DNA of 63,086 nucleotides from an uncultured Elusimicrobium sp. (GTDB lineage: Bacteria; Elusimicrobiota; Elusimicrobia; Elusimicrobiales; Elusimicrobiaceae), in NCBI GenBank assembly GCA_937891135.1, contig CALAFB010000081.1:1-63086 (forward strand). Direction: 5' to 3'. Below are positions 41,339 through 50,119 of this stretch, one piece after another (position 1 is the stretch's first letter; every line of letters begins with the position of its first letter). Made by a program: the position numbers and the translations under genes. The notes beneath the pieces are model-generated. The model saw only the letters and a program-made list of their open reading frames with translations. It was not told where the DNA came from and made no database searches.

Positions 41339-42434
41339 CTTTTACAAAAAAAGTCTCTGATTGATTAAATGGTATTTTGGTTTTATCGGCCTGCGTAAAA
41401 ACTTCTGCACAAGGAACCGGTATGGGTTTACCATAAATATGCTTAGCAACATAATTATTTAAAAAGTTTCTGTCTTCCGCTATAGAACAAGTATCTATAT
41501 GTTCTCCGAAAAATTTAATATCTAAGCCTCTTTGAATAATATCTTTAAGGGGTTCCTTAAATACATTACCAAGGGAAACATGAATATATGGGCAAGGTAA
41601 AACATCCCCATATTGTGTTACGGAAATCATCCCTTTCACGGCAATACATCCCATATTTAGCCCATATGCCGGTGTTAGATGCGTAAACAAACGATATTTT
41701 TTCTCAAGTTTGTGTGTATATTCAAAATCGGCTTTTGTAATTAAATTATCAAAATGTCCTTCCCAGGCACCAACCGGTTTGGCATAGCTGATAAATACCC
41801 CAAGTCCGCGTCCATTAAAATATTCTACGAAATCAATAAATTCTTGGGAATATAAGCGTTCTTTTGTTACTACGGTTTGAACATAAATATCCAGGCCTGC
41901 TTTTTGAGCGGCATCTATAGCACGCATGGCATGAGCATGGGCTCCTGGTTTACGTCTAAATTCATCATGTTCTTTGGGGTCTAAAGAATCAATGCTAAGC
42001 TGAATCCTATCAATACCGATTTCTTTTAAATGCTTGGCTTTTTCATCATCCAATAGCCAGCCATTTGTATCACAATTAATATAAAATTTTTGGGGATTGA
42101 TTGCCGCTACCACTTCGTCAAAATCTTTAAATACGAGCGGTTCTCCGCCAGTAATTACAAAGCGTGCTAAACCTAGTTCATCTGCCTCTTGGGCTAGTTT
42201 TTTAACATCGGCAGGTGTAAAGGAGCGTTTACCTGTTTGCCCTTGCATACGTTTAATACAACAATGTTCACATTGCATATTGCACGCATAATTATATTGA
42301 AATTGAATAATGGCTACACTTTCCCCGCGGTGCAATTTTTCATCTATTTTGACCATTTTTTCATAAACATAAGGTTTTGTTAATTTGAGTTTATTTCTAT
42401 TTTCTTGTTCTCTGGCATTTAAAGTATGTGACAT
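41316..42434 (-). CDS. Radical SAM protein
   Basis: A 372-residue radical SAM enzyme. CNMQCEHCC (about residue 51) is the CxxxCxxC site for the 4Fe-4S cluster; ITGGEPLVF is the SAM-binding GGE motif; QLSIDSLD follows. The C-terminal part has Cys residues in MGCIAVKG, LPCPYIH and DTCSIAED, which could ligate an auxiliary cluster (SPASM/Twitch-like). It is in the midst of sugar genes, so a sugar-nucleotide or lipid-linked glycan modification is plausible (for example dehydration, epimerisation or C-C chemistry), but the substrate is unknown. AGGAGA sets the start. Confidence 0.85.
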   Translation of the reverse strand: MSHTLNAREQENRNKLKLTKPYVYEKMVKIDEKLHRGESVAIIQFQYNYACNMQCEHCCIKRMQGQTGKRSFTPADVKKLAQEADELGLARFVITGGEPLVFKDFDEVVAAINPQKFYINCDTNGWLLDDEKAKHLKEIGIDRIQLSIDSLDPKEHDEFRRKPGAHAHAMRAIDAAQKAGLDIYVQTVVTKERLYSQEFIDFVEYFNGRGLGVFISYAKPVGAWEGHFDNLITKADFEYTHKLEKKYRLFTHLTPAYGLNMGCIAVKGMISVTQYGDVLPCPYIHVSLGNVFKEPLKDIIQRGLDIKFFGEHIDTCSIAEDRNFLNNYVAKHIYGKPIPVPCAEVFTQADKTKIPFNQSETFFVKDDNQESC

Positions 42435-42468
42435 AGTTTCTCCTCACCTGTATACTATAACAAATTTT

Positions 42469-43419
42469 TTATTTATTTAAATTTATTCTTTCTTTTTCAA
42501 TTACTAATGGGCGGTGTAAAACCTGCGTTAATACGGTACCTAAATATTCCCCTATTATACCAATAAAAAATAGTTGCATAGAAGAAAAGAAAAATACGGC
42601 AATCAGCAAGGGGGCTGTTCCCAACGGGAAATGATTCCAATACAATAGTTTTAAAATTAAGTAGATAAATGCTAACAGCAAACTTAAGGCAGATAAAGCA
42701 AACCCACAAAAAGTTGCTAAACGTAAGGGTATTTTACTGTGATTAGTAAAACCTAACATGGCCATATCGTATAAAGTATAAAAATTATTTTTTGTAACAC
42801 CACGTTTACGTAAAGGTTGTTTGTAGGTTACAACAGCTCGTTGGTATCCTAGTTCAGCAACCAGACCTCTTAAATACGGGTAGGGATCATCTATTTGGCG
42901 GAATTTTTCTATTACTTCTTTATCATATAACCCAAATCCGGTAAAATTAGAAATAAGTTCTGCCCCCGTATCATTTGCTTTATTAAGAAGCCAATAATAA
43001 AATTTGCGTACCATAAAAAATATACCATTTTCTTCAGCCTGTATTTTTTGTCCCAAGACAATTTTATTTCCTTCTTCCCATTTCTTGATAAATTCGGGAA
43101 TCAATTCGGGTGGATCTTGTAAATCCGAAACCATATTGATAACAGCATCTCCCTGGGCTTGCAACATACCATAATAAGGGGAGCGTATATGCCCAAAATT
43201 TCGGGTATTCAGAATGACCTTAAAATGTTTATCTTGAGCGGCAATTTCGCGCAGTTTTTTAGCTGTATCATCTGTGGAAGCATTATCTAATACAATTTGC
43301 TCATAATCATAAATAGCCGTAAACTTTGCCATTTGTTCCTTCACTTTTTGGTAAAGGATTTCAACATTTTCCTGTTCATTAAAGGCACTTGAAACAATTG
43401 AAATTTTCTTTTTTACCAT
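42469..43419 (-). CDS. Polyprenyl-phosphate glycosyltransferase (GT2, DPM1/GtrB-like)
   Basis: A 316-residue GT2 enzyme. SIVSSAFNEQENV opens the GT-A fold, VLDNASTDDTAKKL and MVSDLQDPPELIPEF give the DxD and the DLQDPPE block diagnostic of undecaprenyl-phosphate glucosyl/aminoarabinosyl transferases (GtrB, ArnC). Two C-terminal membrane spans (about 235-260 and 270-295) anchor it. It would load a sugar onto undecaprenyl phosphate for flipping and side-chain addition. GAGGAGA precedes the start. It overlaps the ThDP enzyme by seven bases. Confidence 0.9.
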   Translation of the reverse strand: MVKKKISIVSSAFNEQENVEILYQKVKEQMAKFTAIYDYEQIVLDNASTDDTAKKLREIAAQDKHFKVILNTRNFGHIRSPYYGMLQAQGDAVINMVSDLQDPPELIPEFIKKWEEGNKIVLGQKIQAEENGIFFMVRKFYYWLLNKANDTGAELISNFTGFGLYDKEVIEKFRQIDDPYPYLRGLVAELGYQRAVVTYKQPLRKRGVTKNNFYTLYDMAMLGFTNHSKIPLRLATFCGFALSALSLLLAFIYLILKLLYWNHFPLGTAPLLIAVFFFSSMQLFFIGIIGEYLGTVLTQVLHRPLVIEKERINLNK

Positions 43420-45182
43420 TTTAAATTCTCCTCAATTTCTTTTTCAGGTAAAAACGGGAACATGTCTTCTATAGGTTTGGAAATCATTTTTCCGTTTGGT
43501 AATTTTTGCGAAGATACGCGGGGCATTGTTTGTTGTTTAGGATCTATTAAAACATCACAAATAAACGGGCCTTTGGTATGTAAAATTTTTTTAATTTTAT
43601 TGGATAAATTCATTTGATTGGCAATTCGTTCACAGGGGATACCATAAGCCTTAGCAATTTTGATTATATCCGGTAATGTCATATTTTCTACGCCATCACT
43701 CGCTACCCAATGTCCTGCAAAATGGTTATTTTGCATATTCCGAATGGAGCCATACCCCTGATTGTTTAATACAAACAACTTAATGGGTAATTGAAGGCGT
43801 TGCATGGTTTGAAGTTCTTGAATATTTAATTGTAAACCACCATCTCCATTGATACAAATAGTGCGTTTTTTACTTTCAACAGCCACTCCTATAGCGGCTG
43901 GCAAACCAAATCCCATGGAGCCAAAACCCTGATTATTCAGAAAACGCTGCCCCTCTTTTATTTGAAATGCCTGACAGGTTATTTCACTACAAGCTCCGGA
44001 ACTTCCAGGAACAATCACATCATTCTTGGTTGTATTCTTAGAAAGTTCTTCCAGCAACACATACGGATTGACGTATTTTTTTTGCTTTCTAAATTCGGAC
44101 AATACTAACGGATATTTACAAAGCATTTTTTTGCAATTTTTAAGCCAAGATGTATTGGCATATGTTACTTTAATAGATTGCTTTAAAAATTCTTCTAGAA
44201 ATTCTTTCGCGTCCGCTTGAATACCCAAGGTCGGGATATCAAATTTATTAAGTTCAGCCCTATCAATATCTACAATAATTTTTTTAGCATTTTTACCAAA
44301 ATTTTTAAAATTAAATGCCGTTTGCGGGAAATCTAACCGCGCTCCAATGCATAAAAGTAAATCCGATCGTTGCAAGTTAAAATTTGCACCGCGGGTAGCA
44401 ATTGAACCAGGTCTTCCTGCATATAAAGGACTATCATTCGGCAACAAATCTATCGTTTTCCAAGTGGTTAAAACGGGTATTTGTAACTGGTTAATAAGTT
44501 CCAAAAATATTTCTTTAGCACCGGCCAACCGAATGCCATTCCCTGCTAAGATGAGTGGCCTTTTGGCTTTATTTAAATGCGTTATTACTTGGGCTACTTT
44601 GGAAGATAAATTCTTATCTTTTTGAAGTACTGGAGCAGAAAAACATTTCAATTTCTTTTCATCAATTTGGGCGGCTTGTATATCCAAAGGAATATCTAAC
44701 CAAACGGGGCCTTTTTTCCCATGCGTAGCTTCATAAACGGCACGCTGAAGATGATATTTAATTTCATTTGCTTTGGTAACTGTAACCGCATATTTAGTGA
44801 TGGGTTTTACCAAATCAATGATATTGATTTCTTGGGCACCTTTTTGACGTAAATGACTTTTTCCAATAAGGTCTGCTGTCTTGACTTGCCCGGATATAAC
44901 TAACAAAGGTGTTGAATCTACCCAGGCAGCCCCTACTCCCGTTAGCGCATTGGTTCCTCCGGGGCCCGTGGTTACCATCGCTACCCCCAGATGACGGTTA
45001 TATTGGGCACTTGCTTCAGCGGCGATAGCGGCCGCTTGTTCATGCAACATACACGTATAATGTAGTTTTTTGGCACGCCCTAAAGAGTCCAGCAAATGCA
45101 TCCACCCCCCCCCGGGGAGTATAAAAACTTCCTGAACTGCTTGTTCTTCTAAGAATTGGATAATATAATCAGAAAGTTTCAT
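43413..45182 (-). CDS. ThDP-dependent acetolactate-synthase-like enzyme 1
   Basis: A 589-residue three-domain ThDP enzyme. The N-terminal PYR domain has the catalytic Glu in MLHEQAAAIAAEA and TTGPGGTNALTG; the middle domain and the PP domain follow, the latter with GSMGFGLPAAIG and the GDGGLQLNIQEL metal/ThDP motif ending in NNQGYGSI. It resembles acetolactate synthase, but its setting beside rfbFGH recalls YerE, the ThDP enzyme that adds a two-carbon unit from pyruvate to CDP-3,6-dideoxy-4-ketoglucose. ATG 45182 (MKLSDYI) aligns with the second copy's start; a six-codon extension exists. Confidence 0.85.
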   Translation of the reverse strand: MKLSDYIIQFLEEQAVQEVFILPGGGWMHLLDSLGRAKKLHYTCMLHEQAAAIAAEASAQYNRHLGVAMVTTGPGGTNALTGVGAAWVDSTPLLVISGQVKTADLIGKSHLRQKGAQEINIIDLVKPITKYAVTVTKANEIKYHLQRAVYEATHGKKGPVWLDIPLDIQAAQIDEKKLKCFSAPVLQKDKNLSSKVAQVITHLNKAKRPLILAGNGIRLAGAKEIFLELINQLQIPVLTTWKTIDLLPNDSPLYAGRPGSIATRGANFNLQRSDLLLCIGARLDFPQTAFNFKNFGKNAKKIIVDIDRAELNKFDIPTLGIQADAKEFLEEFLKQSIKVTYANTSWLKNCKKMLCKYPLVLSEFRKQKKYVNPYVLLEELSKNTTKNDVIVPGSSGACSEITCQAFQIKEGQRFLNNQGFGSMGFGLPAAIGVAVESKKRTICINGDGGLQLNIQELQTMQRLQLPIKLFVLNNQGYGSIRNMQNNHFAGHWVASDGVENMTLPDIIKIAKAYGIPCERIANQMNLSNKIKKILHTKGPFICDVLIDPKQQTMPRVSSQKLPNGKMISKPIEDMFPFLPEKEIEENLKW

Positions 45183-46701
45183 TGTTATTGGACCTTGCAT
45201 TAAAAATCATACCCGTTTTGCGGTTTTTATTGTTCATAATATTATGATCTTCATAAAAAGAATCATTGTTATAGTGAGTGGTTGATATTTCTTCAAAAAT
45301 TAAACCATTTTTTGTAGAGAAACTATGTTTTTGGCCTCTTTTTACTAATACCATATCCCCTTTTTTATAATATTTTATTTCGCCATCAAGTTCTAAGGTT
45401 AAGTCTCCATAAACAACCAAAAAAGTTTCTTCTTTTTTTTGATGATAGTGACAGGGATGTTTTTGATTAGGCAATAAGATAAGGAGTTTTTTACAATATT
45501 CTCTGTTAATACAGTCAATAATGGTAGCTCCTATTTCATAGAATTTATCAATTCCGTAATGATGGGAGAGTTCAAAATAAGTATGATTGGGGACGACAAT
45601 ATTTGCTTTTTCAATTAAATCCTGAATTTTCCCAACAATTTCAGCGACTTGTTTATTTATATTTTTAATGTCTAGGTTTTTCTTGTAAACCGCATCTTGG
45701 GGATTGATATTTTCGGTAGCTGTATAAATAGCATATTTAGATAAATCACGGGCGGTTAATTGGCCTTCAAATGTAGGCATTGCGAGAAAGATTTTATCGG
45801 AAGTTATGATATCACCCTTTGCGATAGGTTCTTTGGCCCACACCCCACGGCTCAGATTCGTTATACTTGCACGTTCGGTTTCAGAAGGTTGATATCGGGT
45901 TCCATCTTCTAAGCCACAAATCTCAAAAGCATGTGCCGCCGCTGCTAACCATTTATCTACTTGTTCATCTGTAGAAGAATAGCCGTTAATTTTGAAGCCT
46001 TCTTCCTTCACATTGACGTGTTTTTCAAATATTTGGGCTCCTTTTGCAACAGCAATGGGAATAATGTCTGTTGCGTTCGGGTCTTCATGCGTGGAAAATC
46101 CAACCGGTACTTCTGGATATAGATGTTTAAGTAGATCTATTTGGTTTAATTGCAATTTTTCTGTTTGGGTAGGATAGTCAGCTACACAATGCATTAAAGC
46201 AATCGTTTTATTTCTATTTTTAAAAAAATTAACTACATTCTTAATTTCTTCTAAAGTGGCAGTTGCACAAGACAAAATAATAGGTTTATTGCAAGTTGCT
46301 ATTTTAGTTAAAAGTGGCCAATCTTGAAAAGAAGCACTAGCCACTTTGATAATATCAAACCCCATTTCCATTACTAAATCTACGGACGGTTCATCAAAGG
46401 GAGTACACATAGTAATAAAACCGTGTTTTTTGACTTCATTAAATAAAGTTTGATAATCCTCTCTCGTGAGGCGTGCCTCCGTAAACCGCTTAATATATTT
46501 GATATCTTTTCTAGTTAGATAGGCCGGATGAATGAAGGTATCTAAATCCCTAAATTGAAATTTAAAGGCAAATTGAAACATAGGATATTTTTTACAAACA
46601 GCGGCCATTTGTCTAATAATTTTCAACCCATGTTGTACATTCCCGTCGTGGTTGTTTGCCATTTCTAAAACAAATAATTTATTAAAAAATTTTTCTTTCA
46701 T
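45169..46701 (-). CDS. NeuB-family synthase with SAF and cupin domains
   Basis: A 510-residue fusion. Residues 8-265 form a NeuB TIM barrel (VLEMANNHDGN, FKFQFRDLDTF, MCTPFDEPSVD, GFSTHEDPNA, FEKHV), which condenses PEP with a sugar aldehyde to make sialic-acid-type nonulosonates. Residues about 285-345 are a SAF domain (SRGVWAKEPIAKGDIIT, LAMPTFEGQLTARD). Residues about 400-480 are a cupin (HPCHYHQKKEETFLVVYGD, GDMVLVKRGQKHSF) with metal-binding His and Glu. The usual FKFQ is in a motif reading KFQFRD. Substrate unknown; no NeuA or NeuC is nearby. AGAGGAA precedes the start. Confidence 0.88.
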   Translation of the reverse strand: MKEKFFNKLFVLEMANNHDGNVQHGLKIIRQMAAVCKKYPMFQFAFKFQFRDLDTFIHPAYLTRKDIKYIKRFTEARLTREDYQTLFNEVKKHGFITMCTPFDEPSVDLVMEMGFDIIKVASASFQDWPLLTKIATCNKPIILSCATATLEEIKNVVNFFKNRNKTIALMHCVADYPTQTEKLQLNQIDLLKHLYPEVPVGFSTHEDPNATDIIPIAVAKGAQIFEKHVNVKEEGFKINGYSSTDEQVDKWLAAAAHAFEICGLEDGTRYQPSETERASITNLSRGVWAKEPIAKGDIITSDKIFLAMPTFEGQLTARDLSKYAIYTATENINPQDAVYKKNLDIKNINKQVAEIVGKIQDLIEKANIVVPNHTYFELSHHYGIDKFYEIGATIIDCINREYCKKLLILLPNQKHPCHYHQKKEETFLVVYGDLTLELDGEIKYYKKGDMVLVKRGQKHSFSTKNGLIFEEISTTHYNNDSFYEDHNIMNNKNRKTGMIFNARSNNNETF

Positions 46702-46723
46702 AATTTCCTCTCTTTTTTACAAA

Positions 46724-48082
46724 TCATCCCATTGTCTTTTCTTTAACGAAGGTGTGAATCGTTTCTACCGTACGTGCCAGTTCTGCTTCCCCTAACGCCG
46801 GGAAGGTACCTACCCAAAACGTATGGTTCATAATAAAATCCGTATTGGGTAAAAGCGAATATTCTTTTTCCGTTAAATCGCACGATTTAAGTACCGGCGA
46901 GTTTCCAATACGCAGGGCAATTTCGTCCGTTACCATAGACGGCTGGCGCAGAAGGTTCCCCGCAAATAATTGGCGGGTGCCGATGCCGTGGGTTTCCAGA
47001 TATTCCACCAGTTGTTGTTTAGTAAAGGGAGCTTCTTTTTTGACGGAAATTAAATAGCCGAACCAGGATGGTTTACAACCGGATTTAATTTCAGGCAATA
47101 TAAAATAATCTTTTAAATCGGCCAGGTGCTTGGTTAAATAGGCTGCATTGTCTATACGTTTTTGGATATAGGCGGGCAATTTTTTAAGTTGGCTTACGCC
47201 CAAAGCGGCTTGCCAATCCGTAATTTTTAAGTTAAATCCTATGTGTGAATATGTATATTTATGGTCATATCCAAACGGTAAATTACCCAGCTGCCTATTA
47301 AAACGGCTTTTACACGTATTATCCGTACCGGGTTTGCACCAGCAATCGCGTCCCCAATCCCGGAAGGACAACATAATGCGGTAGAGTTGCGGATCATTCG
47401 TAACTACGGCACCGCCTTCGCCCATAGTCAAATGGTGGGCCGGATAAAAACTGTAGGTGCCGATATGACCGATTGTCCCCGCCTTTTTACCTTTCCATTC
47501 TGCTCCTAATGCGTCGCACGAGTCTTCAATAAGCCACAAATGGTGTTTTTGGCAAATGCTTTCAATTTTATCCATATCAAACATATTGCCTAATGTGTGG
47601 GCAATAAAAATGGCTTTGGTTTTGGGAGAAAGAGCCGTTTCTATTTGGGCCGCATCAATGTTATAGGTGCCGATTTCGCTGTCTACGAATACGGGTATCA
47701 GCCCTTGCTGAATAATCGGGTTGACGGTGGTAGGAAATCCGGTGGCAACCGTAATGACTTCATCCCCGCGGCGCAAGCGTTTTTCCCCCAGTTTGGGAGA
47801 GGTCAACGCTGATAAAGCCAATAAATTAGCGGAAGAACCCGAATTGGTAGAAAGGGCAAATGTTACACCTAGAAATTGGGCAAAATCTTTTTCAAACTGG
47901 TCATTAAAACGACCCGCGGTTAGCCACATATCTAAACTGGCATCTATCATATTTAGCAAATCTTGCTCGTCTAATAATTTTCCGGAGGGAGGAATGTATT
48001 TAAATTCGCATTTTTTGCCGTAAATTTTTTTGTAATAGGTACTGGCGGCTTGTTTAACAGCTTGCCTTAATTCTTTTTCCAT
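46724..48082 (-). CDS. rfbH: CDP-4-keto-6-deoxyglucose-3-dehydrase (RfbH/E1)
   Basis: A 452-residue PMP-dependent, 2Fe-2S dehydrase removing the C-3 hydroxyl of CDP-4-keto-6-deoxy-D-glucose. It has the aminotransferase fold with SGSSANLLALSAL and DSCDALGAEW (cofactor Asp), but the Schiff-base Lys is replaced by His in FYPAHHLTMGEGG, the hallmark of E1. Cluster cysteines are seen in DCWCKPGTDNTC and in the segment preceding. ATG 48082 (MEKELRQAV) follows CGAGGAA and overlaps rfbG by 16 bases; a 44-codon upstream extension lies in rfbG and is rejected. It acts after RfbF and RfbG. Confidence 0.94.
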   Translation of the reverse strand: MEKELRQAVKQAASTYYKKIYGKKCEFKYIPPSGKLLDEQDLLNMIDASLDMWLTAGRFNDQFEKDFAQFLGVTFALSTNSGSSANLLALSALTSPKLGEKRLRRGDEVITVATGFPTTVNPIIQQGLIPVFVDSEIGTYNIDAAQIETALSPKTKAIFIAHTLGNMFDMDKIESICQKHHLWLIEDSCDALGAEWKGKKAGTIGHIGTYSFYPAHHLTMGEGGAVVTNDPQLYRIMLSFRDWGRDCWCKPGTDNTCKSRFNRQLGNLPFGYDHKYTYSHIGFNLKITDWQAALGVSQLKKLPAYIQKRIDNAAYLTKHLADLKDYFILPEIKSGCKPSWFGYLISVKKEAPFTKQQLVEYLETHGIGTRQLFAGNLLRQPSMVTDEIALRIGNSPVLKSCDLTEKEYSLLPNTDFIMNHTFWVGTFPALGEAELARTVETIHTFVKEKTMG

Positions 48083-49140
48083 GAAATTTTTTCCTCGTAC
48101 TCGTGGATTTGTTGTAAGGTAAACGGGCGCATATTTTCGTGCGTTTGGTAAAAACGTTGATACCAGCTGGCAGTTTTGAAAATAGCTTCTTGGGCGGTAT
48201 AAGTGGGAGCCCAACCTAGTGCCCGGCGTACTTTTTCTATATCAAGTGTAAGCAAGTTAGCTTCGTGTAAGTTGTCTTTTTTATGAATTTTGACGGTACC
48301 TTTGCCGTAGTGTCGGATAAATTGCTCAGTTACTTCCGCAACTGTAAGCACGCTGCCTTCATGGGGGCCAAAGTTAAACCCTTCGGCAAATTTTTTGCCT
48401 TGCGTATAAAGCAGATGCCCCAGTAATAAATAGCCGGACAGAGGTTCTAAAACATACTGCCAAGGGCGTGTGGCCTGCGGGTTGCGGATTTCAATGGTTT
48501 GCCCGGCTTCCAGGCTGCGTACGCAATCCGGGATAAGGCGGTCTTGGGCCCAATCCCCCCCGCCGATAACATTTCCAGCTCGTGCCGTAGCCAGGGCATA
48601 GGTGCCCGGTTCTTGCAAAAAGGAACGACGGTAAGAGGAAGATAAAATTTCTACGCAGCCTTTGGACGAAGAATACATATCATATCCCCCCATGGGATCT
48701 TCTTCTTTATAACCGCGGGTTACTTCTTTATTTTCGTAACATTTATCCGTAGTAACATTGACAAATGCTTTCACAGACGGGCATCGTCGGGCTGCTTCTA
48801 ACACATTTAATGTGCCCATGACATTAGTCTGATAAGTACGTACGGGTTCTGCATACGAAAGCCGTACTAACGGTTGGGCTGCTAAATGAAAGATGATTTG
48901 CGGTTGGAAAGTTTGAAATGTTTTTTCCAGTTGGACAGTATCGGATAAATCCCCAAATACCGAGGTAATACCATCAGCTATGTGGGCGGCTTCAAACAGA
49001 CACGGGGCTGTGTTGGGCGGCAAGGCATAACCGCAGACTTCTGCTCCAAGTTCTTGGAGCCATAATGTCAGCCAGCTGCCTTTAAAACCGGTATGCCCGG
49101 TTATTAAAACACGTTTGCCCAAATAGGTATTATTAAACAT
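48067..49140 (-). CDS. rfbG: CDP-glucose 4,6-dehydratase
   Basis: A 357-residue extended SDR converting CDP-glucose to CDP-4-keto-6-deoxyglucose. The Gly-rich motif is TGHTGFKGSWL; NVTTDKCYEN contains the Thr/Asp of the active site; YDMYSSSKGCVE has YxxxK; ARAGNVIGGGDWAQDRLIPD and RPWQYVLEPLSGYL are diagnostic for RfbG. The start is uncertain: ATG at 49161, 49152 and 49140 are in frame; 49140 (MFNNTYLGKRV) fits homologues and lies three bases past the rfbF stop region. Confidence 0.94.
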   Translation of the reverse strand: MFNNTYLGKRVLITGHTGFKGSWLTLWLQELGAEVCGYALPPNTAPCLFEAAHIADGITSVFGDLSDTVQLEKTFQTFQPQIIFHLAAQPLVRLSYAEPVRTYQTNVMGTLNVLEAARRCPSVKAFVNVTTDKCYENKEVTRGYKEEDPMGGYDMYSSSKGCVEILSSSYRRSFLQEPGTYALATARAGNVIGGGDWAQDRLIPDCVRSLEAGQTIEIRNPQATRPWQYVLEPLSGYLLLGHLLYTQGKKFAEGFNFGPHEGSVLTVAEVTEQFIRHYGKGTVKIHKKDNLHEANLLTLDIEKVRRALGWAPTYTAQEAIFKTASWYQRFYQTHENMRPFTLQQIHEYEEKISWKKN

Positions 49141-49142
49141 GG

Positions 49143-49919
49143 TTAGTCCCATTTTTTCCACGGAGCTTTGCCGCTAGTCCACAAATCGGTCAGATACATT
49201 TTATCTTTGAGCGTATCCATCGGGTGCCAAAATCCGAAATGTTTATAAGCATTTAACTGGCTGTCTTGTGCTAAGTGTTCTAGTGGGCGGCGTTCAAAAA
49301 TTTCGCTTTCGTTATCGGCAATATAATTAAACACTTCCGGTTGGCAGACAAAAAAACCGCCGTTAATCCAGGCCTCGTCCCCACGGGGTTTTTCTTTAAA
49401 TGAGGTAATGATATTATCTTTTTTAATTACTAATGCCCCAAAACGGCCCGTTTGCTGAACTGCTGTAACAGTAGCTAATTTGCCCGAGTGCTGGTGAGAT
49501 TGAATAAGAGCTGGAATATCTATATTGCCCACTCCATCTCCATAAGTTAGTAAAAAAGGTTCGTTCGCAACATATTGCTGGGCTTTTTTAATTCGGCCAC
49601 CGGTTTGGGTATTTTGACCGGTATACAGCATCGTAACGCGCCAAGGTTCGGTTTGGGTGCGGTGAATTTCTACGCAATTGTGTACCATATCCACAGTAAT
49701 ATCTGAGTATTGCTGATAATAATTGACAAAATATTCTTTAATAACGTGCGATTTGTAACCTGTTAAAATAATGAAATCGTTAAACCCATAATGGGAATAC
49801 AGTTTCATAATATGCCATAAAATAGGATGCCCGCCGATCTCCACCATGGGTTTTGGTTTTAAAACGGTTTCTTCACTTAAACGGGAACCGAGTCCCCCTG
49901 CTAAAATAAGAACTTTCAT
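49143..49919 (-). CDS. rfbF: Glucose-1-phosphate cytidylyltransferase
   Basis: A 258-residue nucleotidyltransferase making CDP-glucose from CTP and glucose 1-phosphate, the first step of 3,6-dideoxyhexose synthesis. LAGGLGSRLSEETVLKPKPM is the signature with catalytic Arg and Lys residues; TGYKSHVIKEYF, TYGDGVGNID and the INGGFFV and EHLAQD blocks follow. ATG 49919 (MKVLILAGG) follows GGGAG; the 13-codon extension is rejected. First gene of the rfbF-rfbG-rfbH sub-operon. Confidence 0.95.
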   Translation of the reverse strand: MKVLILAGGLGSRLSEETVLKPKPMVEIGGHPILWHIMKLYSHYGFNDFIILTGYKSHVIKEYFVNYYQQYSDITVDMVHNCVEIHRTQTEPWRVTMLYTGQNTQTGGRIKKAQQYVANEPFLLTYGDGVGNIDIPALIQSHQHSGKLATVTAVQQTGRFGALVIKKDNIITSFKEKPRGDEAWINGGFFVCQPEVFNYIADNESEIFERRPLEHLAQDSQLNAYKHFGFWHPMDTLKDKMYLTDLWTSGKAPWKKWD

Positions 49920-50119
49920 AATGTACTCCCTCTTATATTCTAGCAAACTATACTTCAAAAAAGAAAATTTTATATTATAGTACAGGTAAATTAACTCAGT
50001 TCCTTACACAGTTTGGTTCAAGTATCAATCTAACGCCTAACGAAGAAATTCATCTCGGTCGTGTGCAAAAAACAGTAATATCTTTGGCGGTATACATATT
50101 TTTTCTCTATAAGTAAAAA
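49920..50119. other. Spacer inside the polysaccharide cluster
   Basis: About 200 A+T-rich bases separating rfbF from the SDR gene. On the minus strand a TATAAT lies at about 49974-49980 without a good -35, so an internal promoter for rfbFGH is possible. A plus-strand open frame of about 40 codons has no ribosome site. Nothing else is seen. Confidence 0.35.

Noticed and set aside
50000..50119. A plus-strand open frame of about 40 codons in the spacer before rfbF
   Set aside because: No ribosome site or start codon at a suitable place, no recognisable product; chance openness in a short spacer is likely.
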